A DNA stretch of 64,000 nt from Yeosuana aquiaggeris (GCF_044003965.1 NZ_JBAWKC010000001.1:682001-746000), one strand, 5' to 3'; shown: positions 7,908-16,778, counted from the stretch's first letter. A program made the numbers and translations. The notes: generated by a model not told the origin, from the sequence alone.

Positions 7908-8531
7908 ATGGAAAACTTATGGGATACAAGATTTGGCCAAAAGGAATATGCTTACGGTACTTTGCCAAACGCCTTTTTTAAAAGTGTCATTGACACCTAT
8001 AATGTTGAAGGAAAACTTTTGTTACCTGCTGAAGGCGAAGGACGTAATGCTGTTTATGCCGCAAAAAAGGGTTTTGACGTTTACGCTTTTGATACAAGCA
8101 CAGAAGGTAAGAAAAAAGCCATGAAGCTTGCTAAAGAAAACAATGTGACCATTAATTATGAAGTTGGAGATTTTTATAGTCTTGAATTACTCAAAGAAAA
8201 ATTTGATGCGGTGGTATTGATTTTTGCCCATTTTACGCCAGATATTGTATCTGATTATCATAAAAAGATAACAGAATTATTAAAGCCGAATGGCCTTGTC
8301 ATATTAGAAGGGTTTAGTGAAAATCATATAGAATTTCAAAAAAATAATCCAAAAGCCGGCGGACCAAAAAATTTGGAAATGTTGTTTTCAAAAAAAACTA
8401 TAACAAGAGATTTTCCAGATTTTGAGATCATTAAACTTGAGGAAGTAGAGGTTGAACTTGACGAAGGAATTTTTCACCAGGGAAAGGCGAAAGTTATTAG
8501 ATTTATAGGCAGAAAAAAATTTAATAACTAA
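7908..8531 (+). CDS. Class I SAM-dependent methyltransferase (TehB-like)
   Basis: 207 aa. It begins MENLWDTRFG and carries a Rossmann motif I variant LLLPAEGEGRNAVYAA (about 38-53), then VYAFDTS and VVLIFAHF. This is the small TehB/thiol methyltransferase-like group; the substrate cannot be assigned. It sits one base after aat and is likely co-transcribed with it, though there is no obvious functional link. Confidence 0.85.
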   Translation: MENLWDTRFGQKEYAYGTLPNAFFKSVIDTYNVEGKLLLPAEGEGRNAVYAAKKGFDVYAFDTSTEGKKKAMKLAKENNVTINYEVGDFYSLELLKEKFDAVVLIFAHFTPDIVSDYHKKITELLKPNGLVILEGFSENHIEFQKNNPKAGGPKNLEMLFSKKTITRDFPDFEIIKLEEVEVELDEGIFHQGKAKVIRFIGRKKFNN

Positions 8532-8555
8532 TACCTGAATTTTTTTAGCAAAGAT

Positions 8556-8590
8556 TTGCAATTTTAAGGATCTGTACGTTATTATATTTG
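8556..8590 (+). promoter_or_regulatory. Predicted promoter for the gene at 8690
   Basis: TTG at 8556-8558 and TATATTTG (TAnnTTTG) at 8583-8590, spaced 24 bp. The leader would be about 95 nt. Confidence 0.5.
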
Positions 8591-8689
8591 CTCTTAGTTA
8601 GCTAACTTCGTTTAATTCTTTAGAAAATATATTAACATTGTAACTTGTAAGAGTTTTTTAATATTAAGAAACTATTAAATATAAAGCCG

Positions 8690-9403
8690 ATGAAGTCTTT
8701 TTTTAGTGACCCGTATCATAGAGATACACAAATAAAAAACAATCAGGAAATTTCAAAAAGCCCTTCACGGACAGAAATTATTAATTTCTTATTATCATTA
8801 TATCAAGAAGAGACTACTTATTTAGAAATAGGTGTTCGCAATCCCGAAGACAACTACAACCATATCAAAGCAGGCACAAAATACAGCGTGGACCCTGGTG
8901 TTGAGTTTAAGGGCAACCCTGTCAATTTCAAAATGACCAGTGATGCGTTTTTTGAGAAACTTTCTGCTAATGAAATATTATCTGATGAAATAAAATTTGA
9001 TGTTATTTTTATTGATGGTTTGCATCTAGCACCTCAGGTAGATAGAGATATAAAAAATGCGGTCAGCTATATTAAAGATGATGGTTTCATAGTGCTGCAC
9101 GATTGTAATCCTCCTTCTGAATGGCATGCAAGAGAAACTTTTAAATATAAAAAATCTCCAGCACAAAGATATTGGAACGGAACAACTTGGAAAGCATTTT
9201 TAAAATGGCGTTTTAACCCTTCAATAAACTCTTGTTGCATAGATTCAGATTTTGGAGTTGGTATATTGTCAAAAAATAATCAGATTGGAAAAAATATAGA
9301 ACCTGTTAATCCTTTCTTTGAATATGGGTTATTAGAAGCTAACAGAAAGGAATATTTAAACTTAATTGATTTCGAAACTTTAAAGAGAATAGTGCAGAAG
9401 TAA
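8690..9403 (+). CDS. Methyltransferase-24-like protein
   Basis: 237 aa. Residues about 44-52 (TYLEIGVRN) give the glycine-poor SAM motif, and FDVIFIDGLHLAPQVDRDI (about 104-122) matches the metal/SAM-binding IDG-H motif of the class I methyltransferase group often found with glycosyltransferases or rhamnosyl methylation. No sugar gene cluster surrounds it here. The ATG at 8690 is the first in frame. Substrate unknown. Confidence 0.75.
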   Translation: MKSFFSDPYHRDTQIKNNQEISKSPSRTEIINFLLSLYQEETTYLEIGVRNPEDNYNHIKAGTKYSVDPGVEFKGNPVNFKMTSDAFFEKLSANEILSDEIKFDVIFIDGLHLAPQVDRDIKNAVSYIKDDGFIVLHDCNPPSEWHARETFKYKKSPAQRYWNGTTWKAFLKWRFNPSINSCCIDSDFGVGILSKNNQIGKNIEPVNPFFEYGLLEANRKEYLNLIDFETLKRIVQK

Positions 9404-9440
9404 AATATCCCGTATCAAAGCGTTAAAGTAATTTTAAAAA

Positions 9441-10004
9441 TTACACTTCATGATACCTAAAACAACCAATCTCATGGTCGTTTACCATGCCTATAGCTTG
9501 CATATGGGCATAAATAACCGTGCTCCCTACAAATTTAAAACCGCGTTTTTTCAGGTCTTTACTTAAAGTATCACTGACACTTGTAGTGGCCGGTAAATCT
9601 TGAATGTTTTTACGTGAGTTTTTAATTGGCTTACCGTCAACAAATGCCCAAATGTATTTAGAGAAACTTCCAAATTCATTTTGAACTTTCATAAAAGCTT
9701 GTGCATTCGTAATAGTTGCTTTTATTTTGAGCTTATTACGGATAATACCGGCATCCTGTAGCAGAGAATCAAATTTAACTTCCTGGTAAAGCGCAATCTT
9801 TTTATAGTCAAAATTATCAAAGGCAGCTCTAAAATTTTCCCTTTTGCGTAAAATGGTTATCCAGCTTAAGCCTGCCTGAAATGTTTCTAATATTAAAAAT
9901 TCAAATAACGTCGCGTCATCATAAACAGGCACACCCCATTCCTGGTCATGATAGGCTTCGTATAGGGCATCACCTAAACACCATTGACATCTATGTTTTT
10001 CCAT
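9441..10004 (-). CDS. tag: DNA-3-methyladenine glycosylase I
   Basis: 187 aa, same length as E. coli Tag. The zinc ligands align: C6 and H19 in CQWCLGDALYEAYHD, then H177 and C181 in HEIGCFRYH, with the same spacings as C4/H17/H175/C179 of E. coli. The aromatic pocket region ETFQAGLSW is present. It excises 3-methyladenine from alkylated DNA. It is transcribed divergently from the thioredoxin-fold gene. Confidence 0.96.
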   Translation of the reverse strand: MEKHRCQWCLGDALYEAYHDQEWGVPVYDDATLFEFLILETFQAGLSWITILRKRENFRAAFDNFDYKKIALYQEVKFDSLLQDAGIIRNKLKIKATITNAQAFMKVQNEFGSFSKYIWAFVDGKPIKNSRKNIQDLPATTSVSDTLSKDLKKRGFKFVGSTVIYAHMQAIGMVNDHEIGCFRYHEV

Positions 10005-10032
10005 ATGTATTGTAAGTATTTCTATAAAAGTA

Positions 10033-10075
10033 TGACAAATATCATCTAAAAAGAAACATCAAGATTGTAATTTTG
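10033..10075 (+). promoter_or_regulatory. CRP/FNR-like dyad plus -7 promoter element (thioredoxin-fold gene)
   Basis: TGACAAATATCA (10033-10044, TGA-N6-TCA) is followed after exactly 23 nt by TAATTTTG (10068-10075), a perfect TAnnTTTG. The dyad centre would be about 40.5 bp before the predicted start near 10079. No TTG -33 element occurs at a usual spacing. The same geometry is found at nifJ, fdx/korA, nuoA and upstream of mrp. Confidence 0.6.
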
Positions 10076-10095
10076 TTTCTTCAAAAAGTAAGATT

Positions 10096-10716
10096 ATGAA
10101 CACGGTAATAAAAGATAGTTTACAGGGTAGTATGTCCTATTCCACCTATAGAAATCTGGTAAAAATATTGGTTGAAGAAAAGTCAAATAGTGGTATTGAA
10201 AAAAATGAAGATTTAGCAAACTACACGGTTCTTAATGATAAACGTATGAATCGTTGGGATAAAACATTAAAAATATCTGCAGAGTCTCAATTGAAATTAT
10301 CCTTTTTTAATAGTAATATAACATGGCTTGTTATAACGGAGAGCTGGTGCGGAGATGCGGCACATATTGTTCCGGTTTTATATAAAATAGCAGAGCATAT
10401 TAATATTAATTTTAGAGTGGTACTGAGAGATGAAAATCTTGAATTGATGGATCTGTTTTTAACCAACGGAGCTAGAGCAGTGCCTAAATTAATTATGATA
10501 GATAATGTAACAGGAGAAGTTTTAAATACTTTTGGCCCTAGACCTAGTGAAGCAACTCAATTGGTACTTGATTATAAAGCAAAGCATGGTGTTATTACTC
10601 CAGAATTTAAAGAAGACTTACAACTTTGGTACAATAAAGATAAAGGGCAAAATATTGTTAATGATATTACTGAATTGCTTTGCAAATTAGAACCTAGTAT
10701 TTGCCAACAAAATTAA
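10096..10716 (+). CDS. Thioredoxin-fold protein with one active-site cysteine
   Basis: 206 aa. The thioredoxin-like domain (about 60-165) contains TESWCGDAAHIVPVL, where the usual WCxxC is WCGDA, so only the first cysteine remains; a cis-Pro-like motif GARAVPKL follows. This resembles the Thioredoxin_9 group. A lone N-terminal cysteine suits monothiol chemistry or binding rather than disulfide reduction; further cysteines (C192, C203) lie near the C-terminus. The promoter carries the same CRP/FNR-like arrangement as the ferredoxin/complex I genes. The 3' end overlaps the convergent TonB-like gene by 23 bp. Confidence 0.85.
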   Translation: MNTVIKDSLQGSMSYSTYRNLVKILVEEKSNSGIEKNEDLANYTVLNDKRMNRWDKTLKISAESQLKLSFFNSNITWLVITESWCGDAAHIVPVLYKIAEHININFRVVLRDENLELMDLFLTNGARAVPKLIMIDNVTGEVLNTFGPRPSEATQLVLDYKAKHGVITPEFKEDLQLWYNKDKGQNIVNDITELLCKLEPSICQQN

Positions 10717-11422
10717 AAGTAATAGAGCCTAATTGTGTTTTTTTGCCCGGACTGGCATTAAATTTGGCTTTTTTGGCATATTCTAATGCGCTATCAATTA
10801 AACATTGATTGTCTGAATTTGATGAATTATTGACATACGTATCAATCACATTTCCATTATCATCTACGGTGATATTGATAACAATTTTACCACCATCTTC
10901 ACATAGATAAATGGGGATAGGTAAATACTCATCAGTTCTGTCTACTAAAGAATATCTAATGGTACTTTTTCTATTAGTGCTTTTTGGAGCCTCCTTTTTT
11001 TTGGTAGTCTTATTTAAAATGTCTTTTACTTTTGAAAACGAAGAAATTTCTTCATGATTCAAATCAGAGATTTCATTATTATTGCTATTTGAGGCTTCGT
11101 TTGTCTCTTCGTTTTCATTAAACTCAGGCTTCACATAGTCTTCAGGGGGAGCTATTGGTTTATAAGCTTCAGAAAAGGACTTTTCTTTTACTGTTTCGTT
11201 ATAGGCTTTATTGGTTTCAGCTTTCTCGTTATTCAAATTTTCTAAAGCTTCAAGAACTTTAATTTCTTCTTCAGTCAGTTCTTTTTCAGGCTCCATTTCA
11301 TAGTAGCTTTCCGAAACTAATTCGTTTTGTTTTTTGATGTTTAAATTAAAAACAGAAAGCACCACTGTTCCTGAAAGCAGGAAAGTAATTAATAGGGCTT
11401 TTTGTTGATTACTAAAATACAA
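10694..11422 (-). CDS. TonB-like energy-transducing protein
   Basis: 242 aa from a TTG start; an in-frame stop lies immediately upstream and there is no suitable ATG. One N-terminal membrane helix (about 8-28) is followed by a long Glu/Asn/Lys-rich periplasmic linker with a proline patch (YKPIAPPEDYVKPEF) and a C-terminal domain with GGKIVINITVDDNGNVIDTYV and a conserved cysteine, matching the TonB C-terminal fold (TonB_2 type). It would couple inner-membrane proton motive force to outer-membrane receptors; no exbBD is adjacent. It is weakly conserved, so AgmX/TonB-related is an alternative description. Confidence 0.75.
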   Translation of the reverse strand: MYFSNQQKALLITFLLSGTVVLSVFNLNIKKQNELVSESYYEMEPEKELTEEEIKVLEALENLNNEKAETNKAYNETVKEKSFSEAYKPIAPPEDYVKPEFNENEETNEASNSNNNEISDLNHEEISSFSKVKDILNKTTKKKEAPKSTNRKSTIRYSLVDRTDEYLPIPIYLCEDGGKIVINITVDDNGNVIDTYVNNSSNSDNQCLIDSALEYAKKAKFNASPGKKTQLGSITFNFVGKY

Positions 11423-11476
11423 AGAGTATTATTTTAACGAATATTACTATATATACGCCAAATTAAGATAAAAAGT

Positions 11477-12028
11477 TTAAAATACCATAAATTCTAGAAA
11501 AATTGAAACACTTGATAAGCCTTCAAGTGTTTTATAACCAAAGCGTTTTCGGCTGAAATCCAATCCTATTAAGAAGGAATTACCATTCTCTGAAAAAAAC
11601 TGACCACCAAGTCCAAACTTGTACATATTCCCTTTTTCAAAATCATTTGAGATACCTAACAACGTTCCATATCCAAATCTTGCAAAGAATGCCGAATTTT
11701 CAATATTCTTATTTAAACTATATTGAAAACTTAAATAGGCTGGAAAAAAATGCAGTCCTTGTTGTGAATGCCAGTTGTATTCAAAGTTTAAACCTAATAA
11801 GGTGCGTTTATCAAATTGAAAACCTATGGTGTTATTGACAAAAAGGGCACTTGGGTTAATAAGGGTCTCATCACTATCATCAAAAGCGACATATTCTTCA
11901 TTTATTCCTAAAGTGGTAGCTAATGAAAATTTATAAAAAATACCACTGGTTTTTTGTATGTCTGTTTGTGAATAGAAATAATGAGATGTAAAAAACAGGC
12001 AAAGAATGAGAATTTTGGTAAGTTTCAT
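11477..12028 (-). CDS. Predicted outer-membrane beta-barrel protein
   Basis: 183 aa from the ATG at 12028; the eight-residue extension from an upstream TTG precedes the signal peptide and is rejected. The signal peptide MKLTKILILCLFFTSHYFYSQ ends at about 21. The rest alternates hydrophobic and polar residues with aromatic strand ends and terminates SVSIFLEFMVF, typical of an eight-stranded barrel with a C-terminal Phe. No family function recognised. It lies just downstream of truB on the same strand. Confidence 0.65.
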   Translation of the reverse strand: MKLTKILILCLFFTSHYFYSQTDIQKTSGIFYKFSLATTLGINEEYVAFDDSDETLINPSALFVNNTIGFQFDKRTLLGLNFEYNWHSQQGLHFFPAYLSFQYSLNKNIENSAFFARFGYGTLLGISNDFEKGNMYKFGLGGQFFSENGNSFLIGLDFSRKRFGYKTLEGLSSVSIFLEFMVF

Positions 12029-12062
12029 AGGTGTTGATTTATTAAAAATCAATTTTCAAAAA

Positions 12063-12758
12063 TTATTCCGAAGGTAAGTTTTTTAAAAAATCATCTACAG
12101 TTTCTGCAGTATTTACATTAAAATCACCAATTTTTGTCCGCCTTAATGCAGAAAGGTGAGCCCCAGATTGCAGCGCTTTTCCAAAGTCATTTGCTATTGA
12201 TCGAATATAGGTCCCTTTACTACAAACAATTCTAAACTCAACGTTTAACTCCTCTATTTTAGTGATTTCAAATGCTTGAATGGTTACCTTTCTGGACTTA
12301 ATTTCAACTTCTTCTCCGGCTCTGGCGAATTGATACAATCTTTTACCATCTTGTTTTAATGCTGAAAAAACAGGTGGAACCTGCGCAATTTCACCAATAA
12401 ATTGTTTGGTGGTTTGGTGTATTAAATCTTGAGTAATATGACTGGTTGAAAAGGTTTCATTTATTCCAGTTTCTAAATCAAAGGAAGGTGTTGTACTTCC
12501 TAAAACGAGGGTGCCCGTGTATTCTTTAATTTGTCCTTGAAATGAGTCAATTTGCTTGGTCATTTTACCAGTACAAATCACCAATAAGCCTGTAGCTAAA
12601 GGATCAAGTGTTCCTGCGTGTCCAACCTTTATTTTTTTGATATTAAAGGCCTTTTTTATTTCGTAACGCAACTTATTGACTACCTGAAAAGAGGTCCAAT
12701 GCAAGGGTTTGTCAATTAAGAGTATTTGACCAGATAGATAATCTTCAGCGGTTAACAT
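12063..12758 (-). CDS. truB: tRNA pseudouridine(55) synthase
   Basis: 231 aa. The catalytic motif HAGTLDPLATGLL (residues 47-59) places the nucleophilic aspartate at D52, and KPLHWTSFQVVNKLR near the N-terminus is the other TruB signature. It makes pseudouridine 55 in the T loop of tRNAs. The PUA C-terminal extension is short or absent, as in many Bacteroidota. It overlaps uppP by one nucleotide and belongs to a four-gene run ftsX, DUF3098, uppP, truB. Confidence 0.97.
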   Translation of the reverse strand: MLTAEDYLSGQILLIDKPLHWTSFQVVNKLRYEIKKAFNIKKIKVGHAGTLDPLATGLLVICTGKMTKQIDSFQGQIKEYTGTLVLGSTTPSFDLETGINETFSTSHITQDLIHQTTKQFIGEIAQVPPVFSALKQDGKRLYQFARAGEEVEIKSRKVTIQAFEITKIEELNVEFRIVCSKGTYIRSIANDFGKALQSGAHLSALRRTKIGDFNVNTAETVDDFLKNLPSE

Positions 12759-13570
12759 TAAACAATTGTTAAGGGATAAATAAAATAATGGATAAGTAAT
12801 AAACTAACGCCCAAAATAATACGATAATACCCAAAAATTTTAAAACCTCTCTTACTTAAATAATCTATGAAAGATTTGATGGCGATTAAAGCCACTATAA
12901 AGGCGACTACATTCCCTATAATTAAATAATTTATTTGGTCACTGTTTAAGACAAAACCTGCCTGATAGTAGTCGTATAACTTTTTAGCTGTTGCCCCAAA
13001 CATAGTTGGAACTGCGAGAAAAAACGAAAATTCAGCCGCCGTTTTTCGGTTAAGTTTTTGAGTCATGCCTCCAATAATGCTGGCACCACTGCGAGAGGTT
13101 CCTGGCACCATTGCTAAACATTGGAATAAACCAATTTTTAAAGCGGTACTATAACTTATTTGAGTGTGCGCTTGCGGATTAGCCTCATCATAAACTTCGT
13201 TTGCTTTAAACCAGTCATCAACTTTTAACAAGATAAATCCACCTAACACTAAGGTTATAGCAACTACTAACGGGCTTTCTAATAATTCATCAATAACATT
13301 ATTTAATAATAAACCAAAAAAAACGGCAGGAATAAAGGCCACTAAAAGTTTAAAATAAAAATCTAAACTTTGAAAAAAGCGTTTCCAATATAATACTAAT
13401 ACGGATAAGATAGCCCCTAATTGTATAACTATAGTAAACAGTTTTGTAAAATCGTCACCAGCTATTTTCATAAGTGATGAGGCTATTATCATGTGTCCTG
13501 TAGAAGAAATTGGAAGGTATTCTGTAATACCTTCAATAACGGCTAAAATAATAGCGTCAATGTTGTTCAT
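12758..13570 (-). CDS. uppP: Undecaprenyl-diphosphatase
   Basis: 270 aa integral membrane protein of the BacA/UppP family. Motif I (EGITEYLPISSTGHM, residues 13-27) and motif II (PGTSRSGASI) carry the catalytic Glu, His and Arg. It recycles undecaprenyl pyrophosphate to the lipid carrier used in peptidoglycan and O-antigen synthesis and can confer bacitracin tolerance. Start and stop overlap with both neighbours, indicating tight translational coupling with DUF3098 and truB. Confidence 0.97.
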   Translation of the reverse strand: MNNIDAIILAVIEGITEYLPISSTGHMIIASSLMKIAGDDFTKLFTIVIQLGAILSVLVLYWKRFFQSLDFYFKLLVAFIPAVFFGLLLNNVIDELLESPLVVAITLVLGGFILLKVDDWFKANEVYDEANPQAHTQISYSTALKIGLFQCLAMVPGTSRSGASIIGGMTQKLNRKTAAEFSFFLAVPTMFGATAKKLYDYYQAGFVLNSDQINYLIIGNVVAFIVALIAIKSFIDYLSKRGFKIFGYYRIILGVSLLLIHYFIYPLTIV

Positions 13571-13824
13571 TACTTTTTATCAGGATTCAATAAAATAGCA
13601 TAAATCTGGATTCCAAAACCTAAAAGGACTAACATAGGTGCCAAACGAATTCTGCGAAAACTAAATATTTCAGGGTTAAAAACATTAGGGTCATCACTAC
13701 CGCCTCCTGCCATTAAAATATAGCCCAGGGCAATACAAGCAATCCCTATAAACATAAACTTATAGTTTTTTTTTCCAAAGATAAATACGCTCTCTGAAAC
13801 TTCTTTACGTTTTTTTTCTCCCAT
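13570..13824 (-). CDS. DUF3098 small membrane protein
   Basis: 84 aa with two predicted membrane helices (about 24-41 and 62-78) and a short loop containing GGGSDDPNVFNPEIF, which is the DUF3098 signature in Bacteroidota. Function unknown. Its stable position between ftsX and uppP in flavobacteria suggests an envelope or division-linked role, but that is context only. Confidence 0.85.
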   Translation of the reverse strand: MGEKKRKEVSESVFIFGKKNYKFMFIGIACIALGYILMAGGGSDDPNVFNPEIFSFRRIRLAPMLVLLGFGIQIYAILLNPDKK

Positions 13825-13922
13825 AATTATTTAAAAGTAATAATGCAAATTAACATAATTATTTAAAAACTATACGTTAACGCTATTATAAATTGTTCGT
13901 TTTATTCTTTTGGTTGTGTATT

Positions 13923-14004
13923 GCGTTAGGGATTGCAGCGGCATCCTTTTTTACTTTTAAAAGCAAAAAAGATAAAGCGGAAAGCCCGACCCTTGTGGTA
14001 ACGC
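13923..14004. repeat. 82-bp imperfect palindromic element, probable dispersed repeat
   Basis: The arms begin GCGTTA (13923-13928) and end TAACGC (13999-14004). The centre is CTTTTAAAAG, flanked by TCCTTTTTT on the left and CAAAAAAGATA on the right, with GCAGCGGCATCC opposite a GCGGAAAGCC block. I recall very similar GC-richer palindromes scattered between genes in other Flavobacteriaceae. It lies between the convergent-free end of ftsX and the DUF3098 promoter region and could act as a terminator-like or REP-like structure for ftsX. Symmetry is seen; the dispersed nature is from memory. Confidence 0.6.
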
Positions 14005-14010
14005 TCAAAT

Positions 14011-14889
14011 TTAATAATACAACTGATCTGTTTTTAAATTTAAAAAGCGTTGTGTGGCAATATGTGTGCTTATCCAGGTAATAACGATACCCAGAGTAAA
14101 CACAAAAATAAACAAGAGCGCAACAAGAATAGGATTACTTAATAATTCAAGTTCAGGGAATGTTTTGTTGAGATAAAATAAAACAATCGCCATTCCAAAA
14201 AGAGCTAAAACACCTCCAATAATTCCTAATCGAACACTTTTCCAAACAAAGGGTCTTCTAATAAATTGCTTGGTAGCCCCTACCATTTGCATGGTTTTAA
14301 TAGTAAACCTTTTGGAGTAAACAGCAAGGCGAATGGAACTATTAATAAGTAAAACAGCGATTAAAGTAAAAATGCCACTAATCACCAATACCCAGAAACT
14401 TATTTTCTTAACATTGTTATTCATTAAAGTAACTAAGTCATTATCGTAAGTCACTTCATCAACAAAGTTTTTACTTAAGGCGTCTTCAGAAATTTTCCCC
14501 AATTGATCAGAAGTTACAAAGTCTGCTTTCAAATGCACGTCAATAGAATTTTGTAAAGGGTTATACCCAACAAAATCCATGAAATCTTCACCATTTTCTT
14601 CCTTCATAAACTCAGCAGCTTGCTCTTTTGAAACATATTCAGTGGTTTTAACATAGTCTGCCATGGCTAAACTTTTTTCCAGCTGCTTAATTTCAACCTC
14701 CTTGGCAGTGTCCTTCAAATAGATGGTTAAAACGACCTGTTCTTTAAAATGATCAGATACTTTTTTAGCATTCAGTACCAGCAAGCCTAATAAGCCTAAT
14801 AAAAACAAAACCAAAGCAATACTTAACACCACAGAAAAGTAGGAGGAAATAAGACGACGCTTTTGGAGATTTTCAAATGATGCACTCAT
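14011..14889 (-). CDS. ftsX: Cell-division ABC transporter permease FtsX
   Basis: 292 aa with an N-terminal membrane helix (about 15-40), an extracytoplasmic domain of about 130 residues, and three further C-terminal helices (about 165-190, 215-240, 255-280), the FtsX plan. The motif MVGATKQFIRRPF follows the second helix. With the ATPase FtsE (not in the window) it activates peptidoglycan hydrolases at the septum. It heads the run with DUF3098, uppP and truB, although a palindromic repeat separates it from DUF3098. Confidence 0.93.
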   Translation of the reverse strand: MSASFENLQKRRLISSYFSVVLSIALVLFLLGLLGLLVLNAKKVSDHFKEQVVLTIYLKDTAKEVEIKQLEKSLAMADYVKTTEYVSKEQAAEFMKEENGEDFMDFVGYNPLQNSIDVHLKADFVTSDQLGKISEDALSKNFVDEVTYDNDLVTLMNNNVKKISFWVLVISGIFTLIAVLLINSSIRLAVYSKRFTIKTMQMVGATKQFIRRPFVWKSVRLGIIGGVLALFGMAIVLFYLNKTFPELELLSNPILVALLFIFVFTLGIVITWISTHIATQRFLNLKTDQLYY

Positions 14890-14955
14890 AAAAATGGATT
14901 AATGATGTAAAAATAATAAAGTATATTTAATCTGTATTTATATAAACTAAAACAT

Positions 14956-15876
14956 ATGAACATTGTTGTAATTGGTACTGGTGGTGTAGGCGGTTATTTT
15001 GGGGGAAAATTAGCGAAAGCTGGTTTTGAGGTTACTTTTATTGCGCGCGGGAAACACCTGGAAGCTATAAAAGAAAAGGGTTTACAAGTAAAAAGTATTT
15101 TGGGGGACTTCATAGTACACGCAAAAGCGACGGATAACATTGGTGAGATTAAAAATCCGGATCTTGTGATTCTTGGTGTTAAATCTTGGCAGGTTTTAGG
15201 AGTTGCAAAAGAATTAAAATCAGTTATTACGCCTAGAACTATGGTGTTACCACTTCAAAATGGCGCTGATAATGCTAATACTTTGTTGTCTGTTTTACCA
15301 AAAGAGAATGTTTTAGCGGGTTTAAGTAAAATTGTGAGTAAGGTAGAATCACCTGGTGTTATTAATCACTTTGCTTTCGAGCCTGAAATTATCTTTGCGG
15401 AATATAATAGCGAAGAGACTGAGCGAGTTAAAGAAGTAAAGGCGGTTTTTGACAAGGCAGGTTTTAAAAACTCGATTTCGAAAGATATTCAACTTGATAT
15501 CTGGCGCAAATTTCTGTTTATAACTATGGTAAGTGGCATAGGTGCTATAACCAGAGTCACTTATAAATATTTACAACAAAGTGACCAAATAAAAGAGATC
15601 ATATGGAAAACGGGTGAAGAAGTTGTTTCCGTTGCCAATGCAAAAGGAATTCCATTAAAAAAACAAGACATAGAGTTTTCAATGCAGGCATTTATTAATT
15701 CAGTACCAAATACAACGGCATCTATGCAGAGAGATATGATGGAAGGCAAGCCTAGCGAACTTGAAAATTTTAATGGATATATTGTTAATCAAGGTAAACG
15801 GTTAGGAATAGAAACGCCAACAAATGCCTTTATTTACCATTGCTTGTTGCCACAGGAAATGAAAGCCAGGAGTTAA
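14956..15876 (+). CDS. 2-dehydropantoate 2-reductase family protein
   Basis: 306 aa. The NADP-binding GTGGVGGYFGGKLA motif is at about residues 7-20, followed by the C-terminal ApbA helical domain with KFLFITMVSGIGAITR (catalytic Lys/Asn region), and a PSELENFNG motif. It most likely reduces ketopantoate to pantoate for pantothenate and CoA synthesis, but PanE paralogues of unknown substrate are common. No other pan gene is adjacent. It overlaps the convergent transporter gene by 4 bp. Confidence 0.85.
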   Translation: MNIVVIGTGGVGGYFGGKLAKAGFEVTFIARGKHLEAIKEKGLQVKSILGDFIVHAKATDNIGEIKNPDLVILGVKSWQVLGVAKELKSVITPRTMVLPLQNGADNANTLLSVLPKENVLAGLSKIVSKVESPGVINHFAFEPEIIFAEYNSEETERVKEVKAVFDKAGFKNSISKDIQLDIWRKFLFITMVSGIGAITRVTYKYLQQSDQIKEIIWKTGEEVVSVANAKGIPLKKQDIEFSMQAFINSVPNTTASMQRDMMEGKPSELENFNGYIVNQGKRLGIETPTNAFIYHCLLPQEMKARS

Positions 15877-16778
15877 GGATTTTGTTTTTTACTTACCAGA
15901 TATACACCAGAAACAACGAGTAAACAGCTGATTATTTTTACAAAATTAATGTCCGCTTTATAGGTGTCATACCCTAATAGTAGTGCCGAAATCAAAACGA
16001 GCACAAAACTGATAGCGGGTTGAAGATACACGTAACTTCCGGCAATAGATGGTGCCACATGCTGCAAGGCGTAAATATTAAAAAGGTAGGTTAAAAAAGT
16101 AGTACCGATAACCACAAAACCAATACTTAAATAGGTTTGTAAAGTAAATGCTTCATAGTCGGTATGGATCACATCGTTAATCCCAAATGGTAATACAAAA
16201 ATAAACCCTAATAAGAATACCCAACTTATGATGGTAATTGGGTTGTATTTCATCATCAAAGGTTTTATTAAAACAAGATAAAGCGCATACGAGCAGGTAT
16301 TTATGAATACGAGAACATTACCTAATAAAGAACTGGTACCTTCAGTTTTATTGCCATACCAAACCAATAAAAAGGCACCAAGACCACCAATAGCGATGCC
16401 TAATAACTTATAATTAGTGATTTTTTCTTTTAAAATAAAAGCGCTAAAAATTAATACCATTACAGGAATGGAAGTACTAATAATAGAGGCATCAATAGGA
16501 GAGGTTAAACTTAACCCGTGAAAAAACAGGAGCATATTGACTGCAGCACCAAGTATGGCACAAAGTATAATCATGGGATAATCCTTTTTATCAATGGATT
16601 CTTTTACAAATCGTTTAATAATCCAGAATAAAAGACCAGCGCCAATAAGTCTAAAAACAACTAAAGCAGAAGGGCCAATTTTATTAGGCATGATGCCTTT
16701 GGCAATCATAAAATTAGCACCATAAATGAGGTTGGCGCCTAATAAGGCAAGATGCGCTTTAAATATGTTGTTTTTCAA
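15873..16778 (-). CDS. EamA/DMT-superfamily transporter
   Basis: 301 aa, ten hydrophobic segments in two EamA repeats, beginning with HLALLGANLIYGANFMIAKG. It probably exports metabolites or amino acids; the substrate cannot be told. The start is a TTG at 16778; no in-frame ATG is present upstream and the next Met would remove part of the first helix. Confidence 0.88.
   Translation of the reverse strand: MKNNIFKAHLALLGANLIYGANFMIAKGIMPNKIGPSALVVFRLIGAGLLFWIIKRFVKESIDKKDYPMIILCAILGAAVNMLLFFHGLSLTSPIDASIISTSIPVMVLIFSAFILKEKITNYKLLGIAIGGLGAFLLVWYGNKTEGTSSLLGNVLVFINTCSYALYLVLIKPLMMKYNPITIISWVFLLGFIFVLPFGINDVIHTDYEAFTLQTYLSIGFVVIGTTFLTYLFNIYALQHVAPSIAGSYVYLQPAISFVLVLISALLLGYDTYKADINFVKIISCLLVVSGVYLVSKKQNP

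Noticed and set aside
13893..14081. 62-aa plus-strand frame with a hydrophobic N-terminus
   Set aside because: It starts at a TTG, runs through both arms of the palindromic element and ends antisense to the 3' end of ftsX; no family resemblance.
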